From: a virus
Strand: one strand, 5' to 3'
Length of the DNA: 22,091 nucleotides
Virus record (IMG/VR): IMGVR_UViG_3300032083_000493
Coordinates: 1-22,091 of that record
The notes under the pieces were generated by a model. It ran no database searches and was not told the DNA's origin. It saw nothing but the letters and a program-made list of their open reading frames with translations. A program made the position numbers and the translations under genes. Below, in pieces: positions 6,519-13,840 of the stretch. The first letter of the stretch is position 1. The number at the start of each line of letters is the position of its first letter.

Positions 6519-7427
6519 TTATTGCAAGTTCATATAAACTAAAGAGTACTCAGTGTCTGCCCTTGCAGCCATAACTTCACCGATTTCGGTAAGGACGTTA
6601 TCTGTTGCAGGAGCAACACCACCTGCTGTACCGCCTGAACGGACACAGATGTTACCGACAACTACTGTACCAACGCTCAGAAGTGCTTGTGGACCAGATA
6701 CAGTAAACCAACCATAGTAAGATGCGGTCATATCAATAACTGTTGCACCCATCACAGCACCTGTCTCTGTTGCAGGGGCAACAATCAAACCTGTGTATGG
6801 ATTAGCAATAAGTGAAAGTTCTGAAGATGTAGTTATCGCAGTAGCTAATGGATCATAAGTTGTGATTACAACACTAGGATCAGCAGAGTGGTCATGAGCA
6901 GGGTTTGATTTAACCCTCATTGTTTGACCTTCACCTGCTACATCGTTCACCCACAGATATCCATCTGCATATTGGTTTAAAGTCATGTCAGTATCGCCTG
7001 ATGTTTCAACAGAAATAGCTGTTTCACCTGCTGCAACTCCTGCGGTTCCTGTCATGTTGGTGTGGTTTGCAATAATCGCTGCATGTTGTACAAGCTTTCC
7101 TGCTGTAACCGCTCCTGAACCCATTTGACCGTAACGATAGATGTTATTGCCGTAATGAAGTTCAGCACCTAATGGAAATAGTTGAGTTGAGCTTTCAGCA
7201 TATGGATTAACAGTACCGTATTGACTGCCACCCTTACCAATGATTAAATCTGCAGGACCATAACCTGTCGCAGCAGCATATTGAACGTGACCACCTGCGG
7301 TGTTATAAATGTTTCCTGCAGCGTTTACAACGAACCCATCAGTATCGGCTCCTGTAGAAGCATTTCTTGTAATAGATTTGAAACCGTTTTGCGAACGAAC
7401 GGCTCCTGAAAAAGTTGAGTTACCCAT
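6519..7427 (-). CDS. Virion structural protein downstream of the capsid gene (302 aa)
   Basis: The ATG has an AAGGAG Shine-Dalgarno. The N-terminal motif (MGNSTFSGAVRSQNGFKSIT) introduces a Gly/Ala/Thr-rich chain with TDGFVVNAAGNIYNTAGG and GYGPADLIIGKGG. The C-terminal third is beta-rich and ends TEIGEVMAARADTEYSLVYM. I recognise the pattern (S-G-x-V-R-S-x-N-G-F) as recurrent directly after the major capsid gene of marine phages; a capsid decoration or fibre role is likely. It follows the capsid terminator and a possible promoter, so it may have its own expression level. Confidence 0.7.
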   Translation of the reverse strand: MGNSTFSGAVRSQNGFKSITRNASTGADTDGFVVNAAGNIYNTAGGHVQYAAATGYGPADLIIGKGGSQYGTVNPYAESSTQLFPLGAELHYGNNIYRYGQMGSGAVTAGKLVQHAAIIANHTNMTGTAGVAAGETAISVETSGDTDMTLNQYADGYLWVNDVAGEGQTMRVKSNPAHDHSADPSVVITTYDPLATAITTSSELSLIANPYTGLIVAPATETGAVMGATVIDMTASYYGWFTVSGPQALLSVGTVVVGNICVRSGGTAGGVAPATDNVLTEIGEVMAARADTEYSLVYMNLQ

Positions 7428-7446
7428 ATTTGACTCCTTGTCTAGG

Positions 7447-7476
7447 TTAATGTCAGTTACATTTGGTAACTGTCAA
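7447..7476 (-). promoter_or_regulatory. Possible promoter with perfect TTGACA and an overlapping 7-bp inverted repeat
   Basis: On the minus strand TTGACA (7476-7471) is followed after 18 bases by CATTAA (7452-7447), a poor -10. A perfect inverted repeat, CAGTTAC-atttg-GTAACTG (7454-7472), covers the spacer and the edge of the -35, as an operator would. It lies just after the capsid terminator and just before the Shine-Dalgarno of the gene starting at 7427. The -35 is convincing, the -10 is not. Confidence 0.4.
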
Positions 7477-7496
7477 GGGATATCTTTATGTTACAT

Positions 7497-7525
7497 AAAA
7501 AAAGAGCAGCTGACAAGCTGCTCTT
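7497..7525 (-). terminator. Rho-independent terminator after the major capsid gene
   Basis: A perfect 10-bp stem (AAGAGCAGCT / AGCTGCTCTT read on the minus strand) with a 4-nt TGTC loop is followed by a run of seven T. It lies about 20 bases after the capsid stop codon. This is the best terminator in the window. Confidence 0.9.
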
Positions 7526-7546
7526 CTAAGTTTGTTAGAGCAAAGA

Positions 7547-8455
7547 TTATGCTCCTGGAGAACCAAACACACATCGTGGGTCTGAAACACCAAAGCTGTA
7601 ACGCTCACGAGCTTTGTATCGCACGTTGCCTGTATCAAAATCGCCTTCCATAGAAGTTTTGACAGCACTACGCTCAAAATGTTTGAAACCGTTAGGTGCA
7701 TCCGTTTTAATGAAAAATGCGTCAGTATCAGTTAGGAAGTGATTTACTACATAACCGTCTGGCAACATTCCCATGTTACGAACTGCGTTGATGTCATTGT
7801 CTGCTGTTCCTGTGCGAAGATTACTAGCCATCAAACGTTCAGCTACAAACTGAAGTGAAGATGGGATAATCATCTTACGCCCTTGCAGAGCAATTTTTAG
7901 TCCACGCTCATCAATAAAGGCAGCGATGTCAATTAACGACTGCTCTAAAGATGTTTCGTTAAGGTCAGCAGCAGTAGACAACTCGTTGCGGAAATTACCG
8001 CCACCATTAGTAGGGTGGTCAGTTGCACAAAGTTCTTTACCGTCGCCATAAGTTACTGAGCTATCAAACGCATTGTTCAATACCGCAGCAGCCTTGACCT
8101 GCTTAGTGTTTGACATAGACCGAGCCAAAGCACGAGTGTAACGAGAACTGAGTCGATCATAGAGGTTATCCTCTACAGCTTCTTCTGTAATCGCAAACGC
8201 AAGAGCTATTGTCTCATGTGTATATCGAGCCGTAAATGACTCATTTGCTGTGTCAAATGATACTGCGGAGCCTTCCCCTTTAACAGGAGCAGCACCAAAG
8301 CCACTTAACATTACTTCTTCCTCAAACGCTCTGTCTGAAGATTCTGTTTCGTATATTTCGGCATGTTCATTGTCATACCGATCATACTCCAGTCCGAATA
8401 GAGCGTTTAGTCCAGGCTCTAATTCTTTAAGGAGTTGGGATCTTGCTATAGCCAT
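7547..8455 (-). CDS. Major capsid protein (HK97 fold, Mu gpT-like type)
   Basis: A 302-aa protein with the layout of a compact HK97-fold capsid subunit. The helical N-arm (LLKELEPGLNALFGLEYDRY) is followed by an acidic E-loop-like region (EEVMLSGFGAAPVKGEGSAV), and AFAITEEAVEDNLYDRLSSRY (residues 88-108) is characteristic of gpT-like major heads. Further on come LCATDHPTNGGG (142-153), RKMIIPSSLQFVAERLMAS (193-211) and ARERYSFGVSDPRCVFGSPG near the end. There is a strong AGGAG Shine-Dalgarno, and a strong terminator follows the stop. Position after scaffold and decoration genes fits. No protease gene or obvious cleaved leader is visible, consistent with a separate scaffold. Confidence 0.88.
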   Translation of the reverse strand: MAIARSQLLKELEPGLNALFGLEYDRYDNEHAEIYETESSDRAFEEEVMLSGFGAAPVKGEGSAVSFDTANESFTARYTHETIALAFAITEEAVEDNLYDRLSSRYTRALARSMSNTKQVKAAAVLNNAFDSSVTYGDGKELCATDHPTNGGGNFRNELSTAADLNETSLEQSLIDIAAFIDERGLKIALQGRKMIIPSSLQFVAERLMASNLRTGTADNDINAVRNMGMLPDGYVVNHFLTDTDAFFIKTDAPNGFKHFERSAVKTSMEGDFDTGNVRYKARERYSFGVSDPRCVFGSPGA

Positions 8456-8466
8456 ATCTTATCTCC

Positions 8467-9078
8467 TTATATGCCAGTTGTGGCGACATGGAACGGTAGG
8501 TTTAGTTTAACTAAAGCTACAACTCCTGCTGCTGCATAATCAATGCCTTCAACATCTTTAAAACCAACGACTCTAAAATTGTCAGTAGCTGTTGTTGCAC
8601 CTGCGGAAGCTACTGATATCTCACCACTTGAGATACCATTTGCTTGCTCTGAACCAAATCCTGTGCCTTCGGCATTTCCGTGGATCAAAGCTGTAGCTGT
8701 CACTAAGTTTGTTAAACTTGCATCGCATTGGATTTCATAAACCTGATGCGGATCATCATATACAAACACAGTAGCTTCTGTGCCTGATTTTAATGAAGCC
8801 GTTCCAGGATAGCTATTATCAAAGACGGGTTTGCCCGTCAGATCGGTATATTGACAACCTGCCATAACACCAAGAATCGCCACTGAACCACCGTCCGCTG
8901 CACTTACATCGACAAGACCGTTAGCAAGAGGAATTACCATGTCACCTTGATAGATAGCACTGGATGAACCTGCTGTACCGTTGATTTGTACTTTATAAGA
9001 CGTTAAACCGTTTCCGTTCGGTGTAGACCCTAATTTGTTATGAGGTCTCAACCCAAAAGGTGAATCTGTATTCGCCAT
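8467..9078 (-). CDS. Probable capsid decoration protein (203 aa)
   Basis: The N-terminus MANTDSPFGLRPHNKLGST followed by a small beta-barrel-like sequence (IYQGDMVIPLANGLVDVSAA, ILGVMAGCQYTDLTGKPVFD) is a pattern I recognise from proteins directly before the major capsid gene in many phages. The region FVYDDPHQVYEIQCD is also typical. The role as head decoration or minor capsid protein is inferred from this position and composition. TTTTAGGAG precedes the ATG. It is separated from the capsid gene by 11 bases, so the two are cotranscribed. Confidence 0.72.
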   Translation of the reverse strand: MANTDSPFGLRPHNKLGSTPNGNGLTSYKVQINGTAGSSSAIYQGDMVIPLANGLVDVSAADGGSVAILGVMAGCQYTDLTGKPVFDNSYPGTASLKSGTEATVFVYDDPHQVYEIQCDASLTNLVTATALIHGNAEGTGFGSEQANGISSGEISVASAGATTATDNFRVVGFKDVEGIDYAAAGVVALVKLNLPFHVATTGI

Positions 9079-9096
9079 GGATTAGTCTCCTAAAAA

Positions 9097-9555
9097 TTAT
9101 TCAGAGGATTTATCTCCCCCGAAGGTTACACGAGATTGCCTATCAGGTTTGCTAATAGGCATGGATGGGTGTTGTTCCCTCATGAGATCGTTGTCAACTG
9201 CATCCATTTGATCTTGAGTTTGACCTTGGAAGTAAGCTGTTCGTTGACCAACTGTTTCTGTGGGAATTCTTGCGAGTACTAAACCGCCAACTCCAATAAC
9301 ACCTGCGTGTTTACCGTCTTGGACGGTAGGAGCTTCAAAGTCTGGATACTCATCAGCACGAACTAATTCAAAGCCTTCGCGTAGCCGAGCAGAAAGGTTC
9401 TTTTTATCATCAAAACCCATGACTGATTCACGGACCCAACGATGAACATATCCCTCTGGAGGGGGTGGAGCGTCTAATTGTGACGGTGGTGTCCACGGTT
9501 TATTGCGGACGGTTTTTTCCCTAGTTTGGGATGAGCGTGGGCTTCTATCATTCAT
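9097..9555 (-). CDS. Conserved phage protein between scaffold and decoration genes (152 aa)
   Basis: The start is taken at the ATG at 9555, which follows GAGG with good spacing; the longer frame to 9639 would overlap the scaffold gene. The N-terminus is basic and proline-rich (PWTPPSQLDAPPPPEGYVHR). It is followed by WVRESVMGFDDKKNLSARLR and EGFELVRADEYPDF, a motif I recognise from marine phage head operons. A Gly-rich segment GVIGVGGLVLARIP precedes a hydrophilic tail. The conserved place between scaffold and capsid genes suggests a head-assembly role. No enzymatic motif known to me is present. Confidence 0.7.
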   Translation of the reverse strand: MNDRSPRSSQTREKTVRNKPWTPPSQLDAPPPPEGYVHRWVRESVMGFDDKKNLSARLREGFELVRADEYPDFEAPTVQDGKHAGVIGVGGLVLARIPTETVGQRTAYFQGQTQDQMDAVDNDLMREQHPSMPISKPDRQSRVTFGGDKSSE

Positions 9556-9565
9556 AATTTTATCC

Positions 9566-10462
9566 TCACGTATTCTGCATACGAGCTTTTTGTCTCGCAT
9601 ACTGTTCATAAGATACACCAAGTTTGTCAGCGATTGCAACCTCTGATTTTGTTAATTGTATCTTTTGTTTGCCTTTTTTCTGTCCACCACGACTTGCCGA
9701 AGCTACAACTGGACCACTTTGTCTAGTCGTACCGCCAAATTTATGGGGAAACTCTTGTCTGATTCGTTTATCAACCTCAGCATAGTAATCATCGCTGTGT
9801 GGATCCCAACCTTCGCTTTCTACTAAAGTTTTGTGGATAGAAAAAGCGGTTAAGGTCATAGGCTCATCTGTGCCAAACCAATCATTTTTATCTGCCCACG
9901 CTGCTGCTTTAGGGTCTGGTGGTGCAGGTTGTTGCTGTTGCTGTTGCATCGGTTGTTGCACAGGAACAGGTTGTCGAGCTCGTTGTTCTTGCTGTCGTTT
10001 TACCATCGCAAGTTTATCGTTTTGCGAGGCTACATTAGCAAGTTGTCTTTGAGCTTCTACTTGACCATCAACATCACCTCTATCAATAGCTTCTTTCAAA
10101 GTATTTCTGTAAAGTTGATCTTGTAGCTTTATTCTATTCTCAAATTCGCTAACATAAGAGTTATCTAAAGAAAGGTTTTTCTTTTGGTTTTCTTCAAGCT
10201 CTTTTTTAGCTGCTTGAGCATATTGTATAGCTGCTTGTTCTCGACGTTCAGCTTCACGCATCTTAGCTGTAAGCTTACTAATTCGTTTTTTAACACCTTC
10301 GCTGTATTGCTCTAGTTCATCACCAGATTGTTCTGGTTTTGATTGAGTTTCAACTTCAACTTCAGGTTTTTCTTGCTCTTCGGTTTCAAGAACCTCGACT
10401 TCAACCTCGTCAGTTTCTTTTTCTTCGACCTCTTGGTCTTGTTTTTGTGCTGCTTGTGGCAT
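9566..10462 (-). CDS. Capsid scaffolding protein
   Basis: A 298-aa hydrophilic protein with a very acidic N-terminus (residues 10-50, repeated EVEVE/ETEEQE), a long predicted coiled coil (about 55-165, KKRISKLTAKMREAERREQA onward), a Pro/Gln linker with six consecutive Gln (173-178), and a basic C-terminus (258-270, RGGQKKGKQKIQL) before a short helical tail. Scaffolds commonly have this layout, with the basic end binding the capsid subunit. The Shine-Dalgarno GGAG precedes the ATG. It lies two genes before the major capsid gene. The assignment rests on layout and position, not on a specific motif. Confidence 0.75.
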   Translation of the reverse strand: MPQAAQKQDQEVEEKETDEVEVEVLETEEQEKPEVEVETQSKPEQSGDELEQYSEGVKKRISKLTAKMREAERREQAAIQYAQAAKKELEENQKKNLSLDNSYVSEFENRIKLQDQLYRNTLKEAIDRGDVDGQVEAQRQLANVASQNDKLAMVKRQQEQRARQPVPVQQPMQQQQQQPAPPDPKAAAWADKNDWFGTDEPMTLTAFSIHKTLVESEGWDPHSDDYYAEVDKRIRQEFPHKFGGTTRQSGPVVASASRGGQKKGKQKIQLTKSEVAIADKLGVSYEQYARQKARMQNT

Positions 10463-10477
10463 GGTTACTCCATGTAA

Positions 10478-10945
10478 TTAAAGGTGCAAAATATCATCGG
10501 GGTTATTAATGCGAGCTATTATCTCATCATCATTAAGAATGCGGACTTCTCCACCCTCGATTTTAAATCTACTTCCCGCATATCTGCCGAACAAAACCCA
10601 ATCCTTTTCTTTACACCAAGGAGGAGTATCTTCGCCAAATTTACTAGAGTCTTGGTACGCTAATGGACCAACTCTCAATACATAGCCACATACTGTGGCA
10701 ACGGCTTCACGTTCTCTAACTTCGTCAGGAACAATTATACCGCCCATTGTTTGTTTCTTACCTTGATACGGCAATATCAAAAGACGCCAACCTGTCGGTT
10801 GAGGTAATTTATCTAACGCATTTTCGGTAAGTTTGGAAGGTTCTAAGTATCTATCTTCTGCAGATACATACGCTTTTTCAAGCTCCCCTTTTTCTTTTTT
10901 CTTTTTCTTAGCAATATAATCAGGCACATATAGTGTTTTAGTCAT
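10478..10945 (-). CDS. Phage GroES-like co-chaperonin (Cpn10)
   Basis: A 155-aa protein. Residues 1-45 are a lysine-rich extension (KKKKKEK at 13-19) absent from standard GroES. Residues about 49-155 match the Cpn10 fold: PTGWRLLILPYQ (50-61), a mobile-loop-like segment with GGIIVPDE (68-75), then VCGYVLRVGPLAYQ (85-98), and WCKEKDWVLFGRYAGSRF (110-127) followed by EVRILNDDEIIARI (133-146). The mobile loop binds host GroEL. No large chaperonin is in the window, so it would cap the host GroEL, as T4 gp31 does, to fold the phage capsid protein. It lies just upstream of scaffold and capsid genes, which supports this. Its start overlaps the upstream gene by 8 bases. Confidence 0.88.
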   Translation of the reverse strand: MTKTLYVPDYIAKKKKKEKGELEKAYVSAEDRYLEPSKLTENALDKLPQPTGWRLLILPYQGKKQTMGGIIVPDEVREREAVATVCGYVLRVGPLAYQDSSKFGEDTPPWCKEKDWVLFGRYAGSRFKIEGGEVRILNDDEIIARINNPDDILHL

Positions 10946-11132
10946 TTTTATTTACTTTCTCTAGCAGGTCTTTTAAATCCTGTTCAGTTTGAGCGAGTTC
11001 ATCTAAACGAGCTCGTAATTCTTTAAATGCGGTAAAGTCTGCTATAGGACCAATACATATAGCCTCTTTTAACAAACTTTGCCGATCACGAACATTTTTA
11101 AGCATTTTCTCATAAATGTAAAGGTCATTCAT
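10938..11132 (-). CDS. Small helical protein of unknown role (64 aa)
   Basis: A short charged protein, nearly all helix, with a coiled-coil-like C-terminal half (LRARLDELAQTEQDLKDLLE). It overlaps the lysozyme gene by 8 bases and the co-chaperonin gene by 8 bases, so it is part of the same translational chain. The start is the ATG at 11132. I recognise no family; a dimeric helical accessory protein is plausible. Confidence 0.6.
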   Translation of the reverse strand: MNDLYIYEKMLKNVRDRQSLLKEAICIGPIADFTAFKELRARLDELAQTEQDLKDLLEKVNKND

Positions 11133-11640
11133 GAATTAACTCTAATGCTGTTTCTTTTGTTTCTTTATTTCTTCTAGTCCAACCACGACCAAAAGTTTCA
11201 AAAGTATTTAACTTTTCATAAAAAGACTGCCTTTGGTCATACATTCTTTCTACTAAAAACTCTGCCTTTTCATTTGCAATCATTTGTAAAGTTTTCGGAC
11301 CAATAGCACCATCTTGTTTTGCCCCGACTATTTTCTGCATAGCTTTAGAAGCTCTGCCTGTACCAGAGTTTACTGCCCAATCAAAAACAGACCAGTCTGC
11401 ACCACTAGGGAGTTGGTCACATTTGCACCTATCCCAATAATTCTTTTTATAAATAGGAGCTACATCATCTTGGGTTAAACCACGCATCTCTGCTTCGGTA
11501 GATTCTCTACCAATCCATTTATCATAAACAGCTTTAGTAACTCCTAAATTTGTCATGCCTCCAGGATCTTTAGGGTGATCGACAAAACCACCCTCATGTT
11601 TTAAAAGCATAGTCAAACATTTGTCAAAATTTTGTTTCAC
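11125..11640 (-). CDS. Endolysin: GH108 N-acetylmuramidase with C-terminal peptidoglycan-binding domain
   Basis: The best start is the GTG at 11640, which opens MKQNFDKCLTMLLKHEGGF and has GAGGAGGG eight bases upstream. The TTG at 11658 lies on that ribosome site and can be discounted. The 171-aa product matches GH108 lysozymes: the catalytic Glu is E16 in HEGGF, followed by HPKDPGGMTNLGVTKAVYD (22-40), and WSVFDWAVNSGTGRASKAMQ supports the fold. A peptidoglycan-binding-like part (GAIGPKTLQMI) and an arginine/tryptophan-rich C-terminus (FGRGWTRRNKE) follow. There is no signal peptide, so release depends on the holin two genes upstream. It overlaps the upstream gene by 17 bases. Confidence 0.9.
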   Translation of the reverse strand: MKQNFDKCLTMLLKHEGGFVDHPKDPGGMTNLGVTKAVYDKWIGRESTEAEMRGLTQDDVAPIYKKNYWDRCKCDQLPSGADWSVFDWAVNSGTGRASKAMQKIVGAKQDGAIGPKTLQMIANEKAEFLVERMYDQRQSFYEKLNTFETFGRGWTRRNKETKETALELIHE

Positions 11641-11950
11641 TTTGGAAACCCTCCTCAAAAAAAGTTTCTACTTCTGTTAACAACTCTTGTTTTGTTTTCC
11701 TTCTATCTAATTCAATGTCATGTAACCGCATTAGCTTTTCAAGCTCGATTTTACTCATAGAATGATAATCAGGTGCATCTTCATCAACAATAGTTGCCTC
11801 GATTATATCAGGGTCACTTGTATCGCCTATAACAATCGTTTCAGCTTCTGCTTTTGTGTAAATAGTTGTTTTAAACAACGTACCATCTTCGTTTTGAACA
11901 TTATAAACAGGGTCTCCTGCCATGTTTGTACCGATTTCTACCATTTTCAT
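11624..11950 (-). CDS. Small protein with C-terminal HeH/LEM-like helix-loop-helix (108 aa)
   Basis: The N-terminal half is a small beta-rich segment (MAGDPVYNVQNEDGTLFKTT) and an acidic middle (DTSDPDIIEATIVDEDAPDY). Residues about 64-100 (MSKIELEKLMRLHDIELDRR, then KTKQELLTEVETFF) match the HeH/LEM helix-extended-loop-helix pattern, which in phage proteins often sits at a terminus and binds nucleic acid or protein. The start overlaps the holin stop by four bases (ATGA). It lies between holin and endolysin, but nothing visible ties it to lysis. Confidence 0.65.
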   Translation of the reverse strand: MKMVEIGTNMAGDPVYNVQNEDGTLFKTTIYTKAEAETIVIGDTSDPDIIEATIVDEDAPDYHSMSKIELEKLMRLHDIELDRRKTKQELLTEVETFFEEGFQSETKF

Positions 11951-12348
11951 TTTGTTAATCCTTTCTGTTTCTCATAAGTTCGCAACCCACCTAAACCGAG
12001 CATACCCATCAATACTGTCATTAGACTGCTCATATCAAATTCAGGTAGAGGCGGTATAGTAGCTCCTGAAAGACCTACTCCAAACAAAATCAACGGAGTT
12101 AAAATAAAGTGGTACAACAAAGCGATACCACATATCCATCCTACAAAAGGTCGCCAACCTCCTTTAAACAAACTGCCTGATGCAGCTTCCGCTTTGTTTA
12201 TCTCTAATTGTGCGAGCAAAGCTTGTTGGGCATGAGTATCAGACATAGTGGCAATTTCGTGTGCCAACTTAGCTTTTTGATCTTTATCTTCTATAACTTT
12301 ATCTAGTATTCCAGTAACAGGACCTATGAGACTGCTAATTATGCTCAT
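11947..12348 (-). CDS. Holin, 3TM superfamily (GTA-type)
   Basis: A 133-aa protein. The N-terminus is amphipathic (MSIISSLIGPVTGILDKVIE), a charged helix follows (about 20-60), and FKGGWRPFVGWICGIALLYH (61-80) is the signature I know from the three-membrane-segment holins of gene transfer agents and many phages. Membrane segments are likely at about 67-92 and 107-123, with a charged tail YEKQKGLTK. It has an AAAGGAG Shine-Dalgarno inside the end of the oxygenase gene. It forms the lesion that lets the signal-less endolysin at 11125-11640 reach the wall. Confidence 0.85.
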   Translation of the reverse strand: MSIISSLIGPVTGILDKVIEDKDQKAKLAHEIATMSDTHAQQALLAQLEINKAEAASGSLFKGGWRPFVGWICGIALLYHFILTPLILFGVGLSGATIPPLPEFDMSSLMTVLMGMLGLGGLRTYEKQKGLTK

Positions 12349-13006
12349 TTGTTTTCTCCTTTGGTGATGCAGCTATAGTGAAGTTTACACTAAAAGACCT
12401 TCTTTCGCCAATAGTTTTAAAAGGGTAAACACAATGGTGTAAATGAGCAGGGAAAACTATAAAGTCACCTACTGTTGGTTTCATCAAAAAATTAGAACCT
12501 TCATGGTTCGCTGCTTGCCCATGAATAAATTGTATATGACCATGACTAGGGTGGTGATCTTTGTAATCTTCTTCCCACTCTTTTTCTATTCCGTCAGGTA
12601 ATTGTAAATAGCCAACGCAAGAAAGTAATGACCCTTGGTGAGTATGTATAGGGTTATATTCATTTTCAAACTGACGAACAAACCAACCACTTGTTATTTC
12701 TAATCTATAATCAAATATATCAGGCGTTATGTTGCGTTTACCCATAGAAGTATACAACTCTGCATGACTTTGATATTTCATTAAAAACTGACCAAACTCT
12801 TCAGACCATGCTTGATTGAGTTCATCTGTAAATTTTAATTCTTGACTAACCTTGCCTACAAGGTTGCCTGACCAATCTTCCATTTCATCGTTTACTGCGT
12901 TATTACATTTCTGTACAAACGCATCAGACATTTTTTTATACCCCATTACAGGACTAAAAGGAGTAAAAATTTCTTCATTTTCTTTAGGAGTGTAAATGTT
13001 TGCCAT
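12335..13006 (-). CDS. 2-oxoglutarate/Fe(II)-dependent oxygenase (putative, PF13759-like)
   Basis: A 223-aa protein. Its second half fits the putative 2OG-Fe(II) oxygenase family found in cyanophages and marine phages: SGWFVRQFENEYNPIHTHQG (106-125) with H121 and H123, LLSCVGYLQLP (127-137), then VGDFIVFPAHLHHCVYPF (179-196) with distal H190/H191, and ERRSFSVNF (201-209) giving the Arg that would bind 2-oxoglutarate. The first metal ligands are His-x-His rather than His-x-Asp, as is usual in this family as I recall it. Substrate unknown; prolyl or lysyl hydroxylation or DNA/lipid modification are all possible. It lies between a membrane protein and the holin, and overlaps the holin by 14 bases. 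AAGGA precedes the ATG. Confidence 0.82.
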   Translation of the reverse strand: MANIYTPKENEEIFTPFSPVMGYKKMSDAFVQKCNNAVNDEMEDWSGNLVGKVSQELKFTDELNQAWSEEFGQFLMKYQSHAELYTSMGKRNITPDIFDYRLEITSGWFVRQFENEYNPIHTHQGSLLSCVGYLQLPDGIEKEWEEDYKDHHPSHGHIQFIHGQAANHEGSNFLMKPTVGDFIVFPAHLHHCVYPFKTIGERRSFSVNFTIAASPKEKTNEHN

Positions 13007-13015
13007 TTTGTTTCC

Positions 13016-13222
13016 TTAAGAGAGTTTCTTTTTCAACCACATAACCAAAGCAAAAACAGTAAGACCGTAAACGGTGGCTACACCAATATCTAACAAATGT
13101 TCACGCATATGGTAAATAAATTCGATTCCTGCTTCAACATCACTAGAGCCACTTGTCCCAATGTTTATTGTTTTAGTGCCTATCGTGGAAGCTGATTGCT
13201 CAATGATAACATCATTTTCCAT
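13016..13222 (-). CDS. Small single-span membrane protein in the lysis region (68 aa)
   Basis: The N-terminal half is polar and Ser/Thr-rich, with TKTINIGTSGSS. Residues 45-63 (DIGVATVYGLTVFALVMWL) form one membrane segment, followed by KKKLS, a positively charged cytoplasmic end (so probably N-out or a small holin/antiholin type). It overlaps the EF-hand membrane gene by 11 bases. Its function is not recognisable; position suggests membrane disruption or control of it. Confidence 0.65.
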   Translation of the reverse strand: MENDVIIEQSASTIGTKTINIGTSGSSDVEAGIEFIYHMREHLLDIGVATVYGLTVFALVMWLKKKLS

Positions 13223-13571
13223 TGTTATGTTCTTCCATCTTTATACTTGATGATTTTTTATCAGCCTTTGCAGAGTAAGCGTTGAATCCCATAAACGCAG
13301 CTACAACACCTGAAGCAGCAATCACATAAACACTTGCAATATCTGTAATCAGTGTAGCTGCTTTATCAAAACCTAAAACTGAAGCAAGCAGTATAATAAA
13401 CGGATAAATCAACATCCCTGCTAATGCAAAACCTGTAAATCTACGCTCAGCATTACGTTTTAAATCACGATCAACTATTTCTAACCTACGGTCTTCCAAG
13501 GCTAGTTTATTCCATTCAACTTTTTCGATAACTCCGTTACCGTTAGTATCTGCTTTTTTAAACTCTGTCAT
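13212..13571 (-). CDS. Membrane protein with N-terminal canonical EF-hand (119 aa)
   Basis: Residues 8-19 (DTNGNGVIEKVE) are a textbook EF-hand loop: D1, N3, N5, G6, I8, E9 and E12, flanked by helices. A charged helix (22-44) leads to two membrane segments, about 46-66 (TGFALAGMLIYPFIILLASV) and 79-98 (ASVYVIAASGVVAAFMGFNA). The loop would be on the cytoplasmic side or outside depending on topology, which I cannot decide. The start overlaps the upstream stop by four bases (ATGA). A calcium-sensing or calcium-stabilised membrane protein is a reasonable guess; it is not a recognised holin. Confidence 0.75.
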   Translation of the reverse strand: MTEFKKADTNGNGVIEKVEWNKLALEDRRLEIVDRDLKRNAERRFTGFALAGMLIYPFIILLASVLGFDKAATLITDIASVYVIAASGVVAAFMGFNAYSAKADKKSSSIKMEEHNNGK

Positions 13572-13840
13572 TGAATGTAAGCTTTTCCAAATCCTTTTTT
13601 AGCAATACCTACCCCTTGAGGTTTTGATTTTCTTTTTGAAGGTGTGTCAGGGGTAGCTCCTTGTGCAGGAGTCAGGGGGTCTTTATCAATTATACCACCA
13701 TCACGTTTTTTAACCAACTTAGGCATAGGAATACCAAATATCTTTTCGTATTGGGCAGGAAATTCTTTTGCAATATCAGAGGCTGCTTCTTCATTACCCT
13801 CTTCAGCTAACTGTATAAGCTGCTTTAATCGTTTATCCAT
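13568..13840 (-). CDS. Small protein with basic Gly-rich tail, unknown role (90 aa)
   Basis: The N-terminus is helical (KRLKQLIQLAEEGNEEAASD), the middle contains MPKLVKKRDGGIIDKDP, and the C-terminus is proline/serine-rich and then basic, ending in GVGIAKKGFGKAYIQ. The start immediately follows the upstream stop (TAAATG). I recognise the kind of tail (G-x-G-x-A-x-x-G-F-G-K-A) from other small phage proteins next to portal genes but know no function. Confidence 0.65.
   Translation of the reverse strand: MDKRLKQLIQLAEEGNEEAASDIAKEFPAQYEKIFGIPMPKLVKKRDGGIIDKDPLTPAQGATPDTPSKRKSKPQGVGIAKKGFGKAYIQ

Noticed and set aside
7486-7701. 71-codon minus-strand frame over the capsid gene end and terminator
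   Set aside because: Runs through the terminator hairpin in a shifted frame of the capsid gene; no ribosome site and odd composition.
11641-11658. TTG start of the lysozyme at 11658
   Set aside because: It sits on the Shine-Dalgarno of the GTG at 11640, which gives the usual N-terminus of the family.
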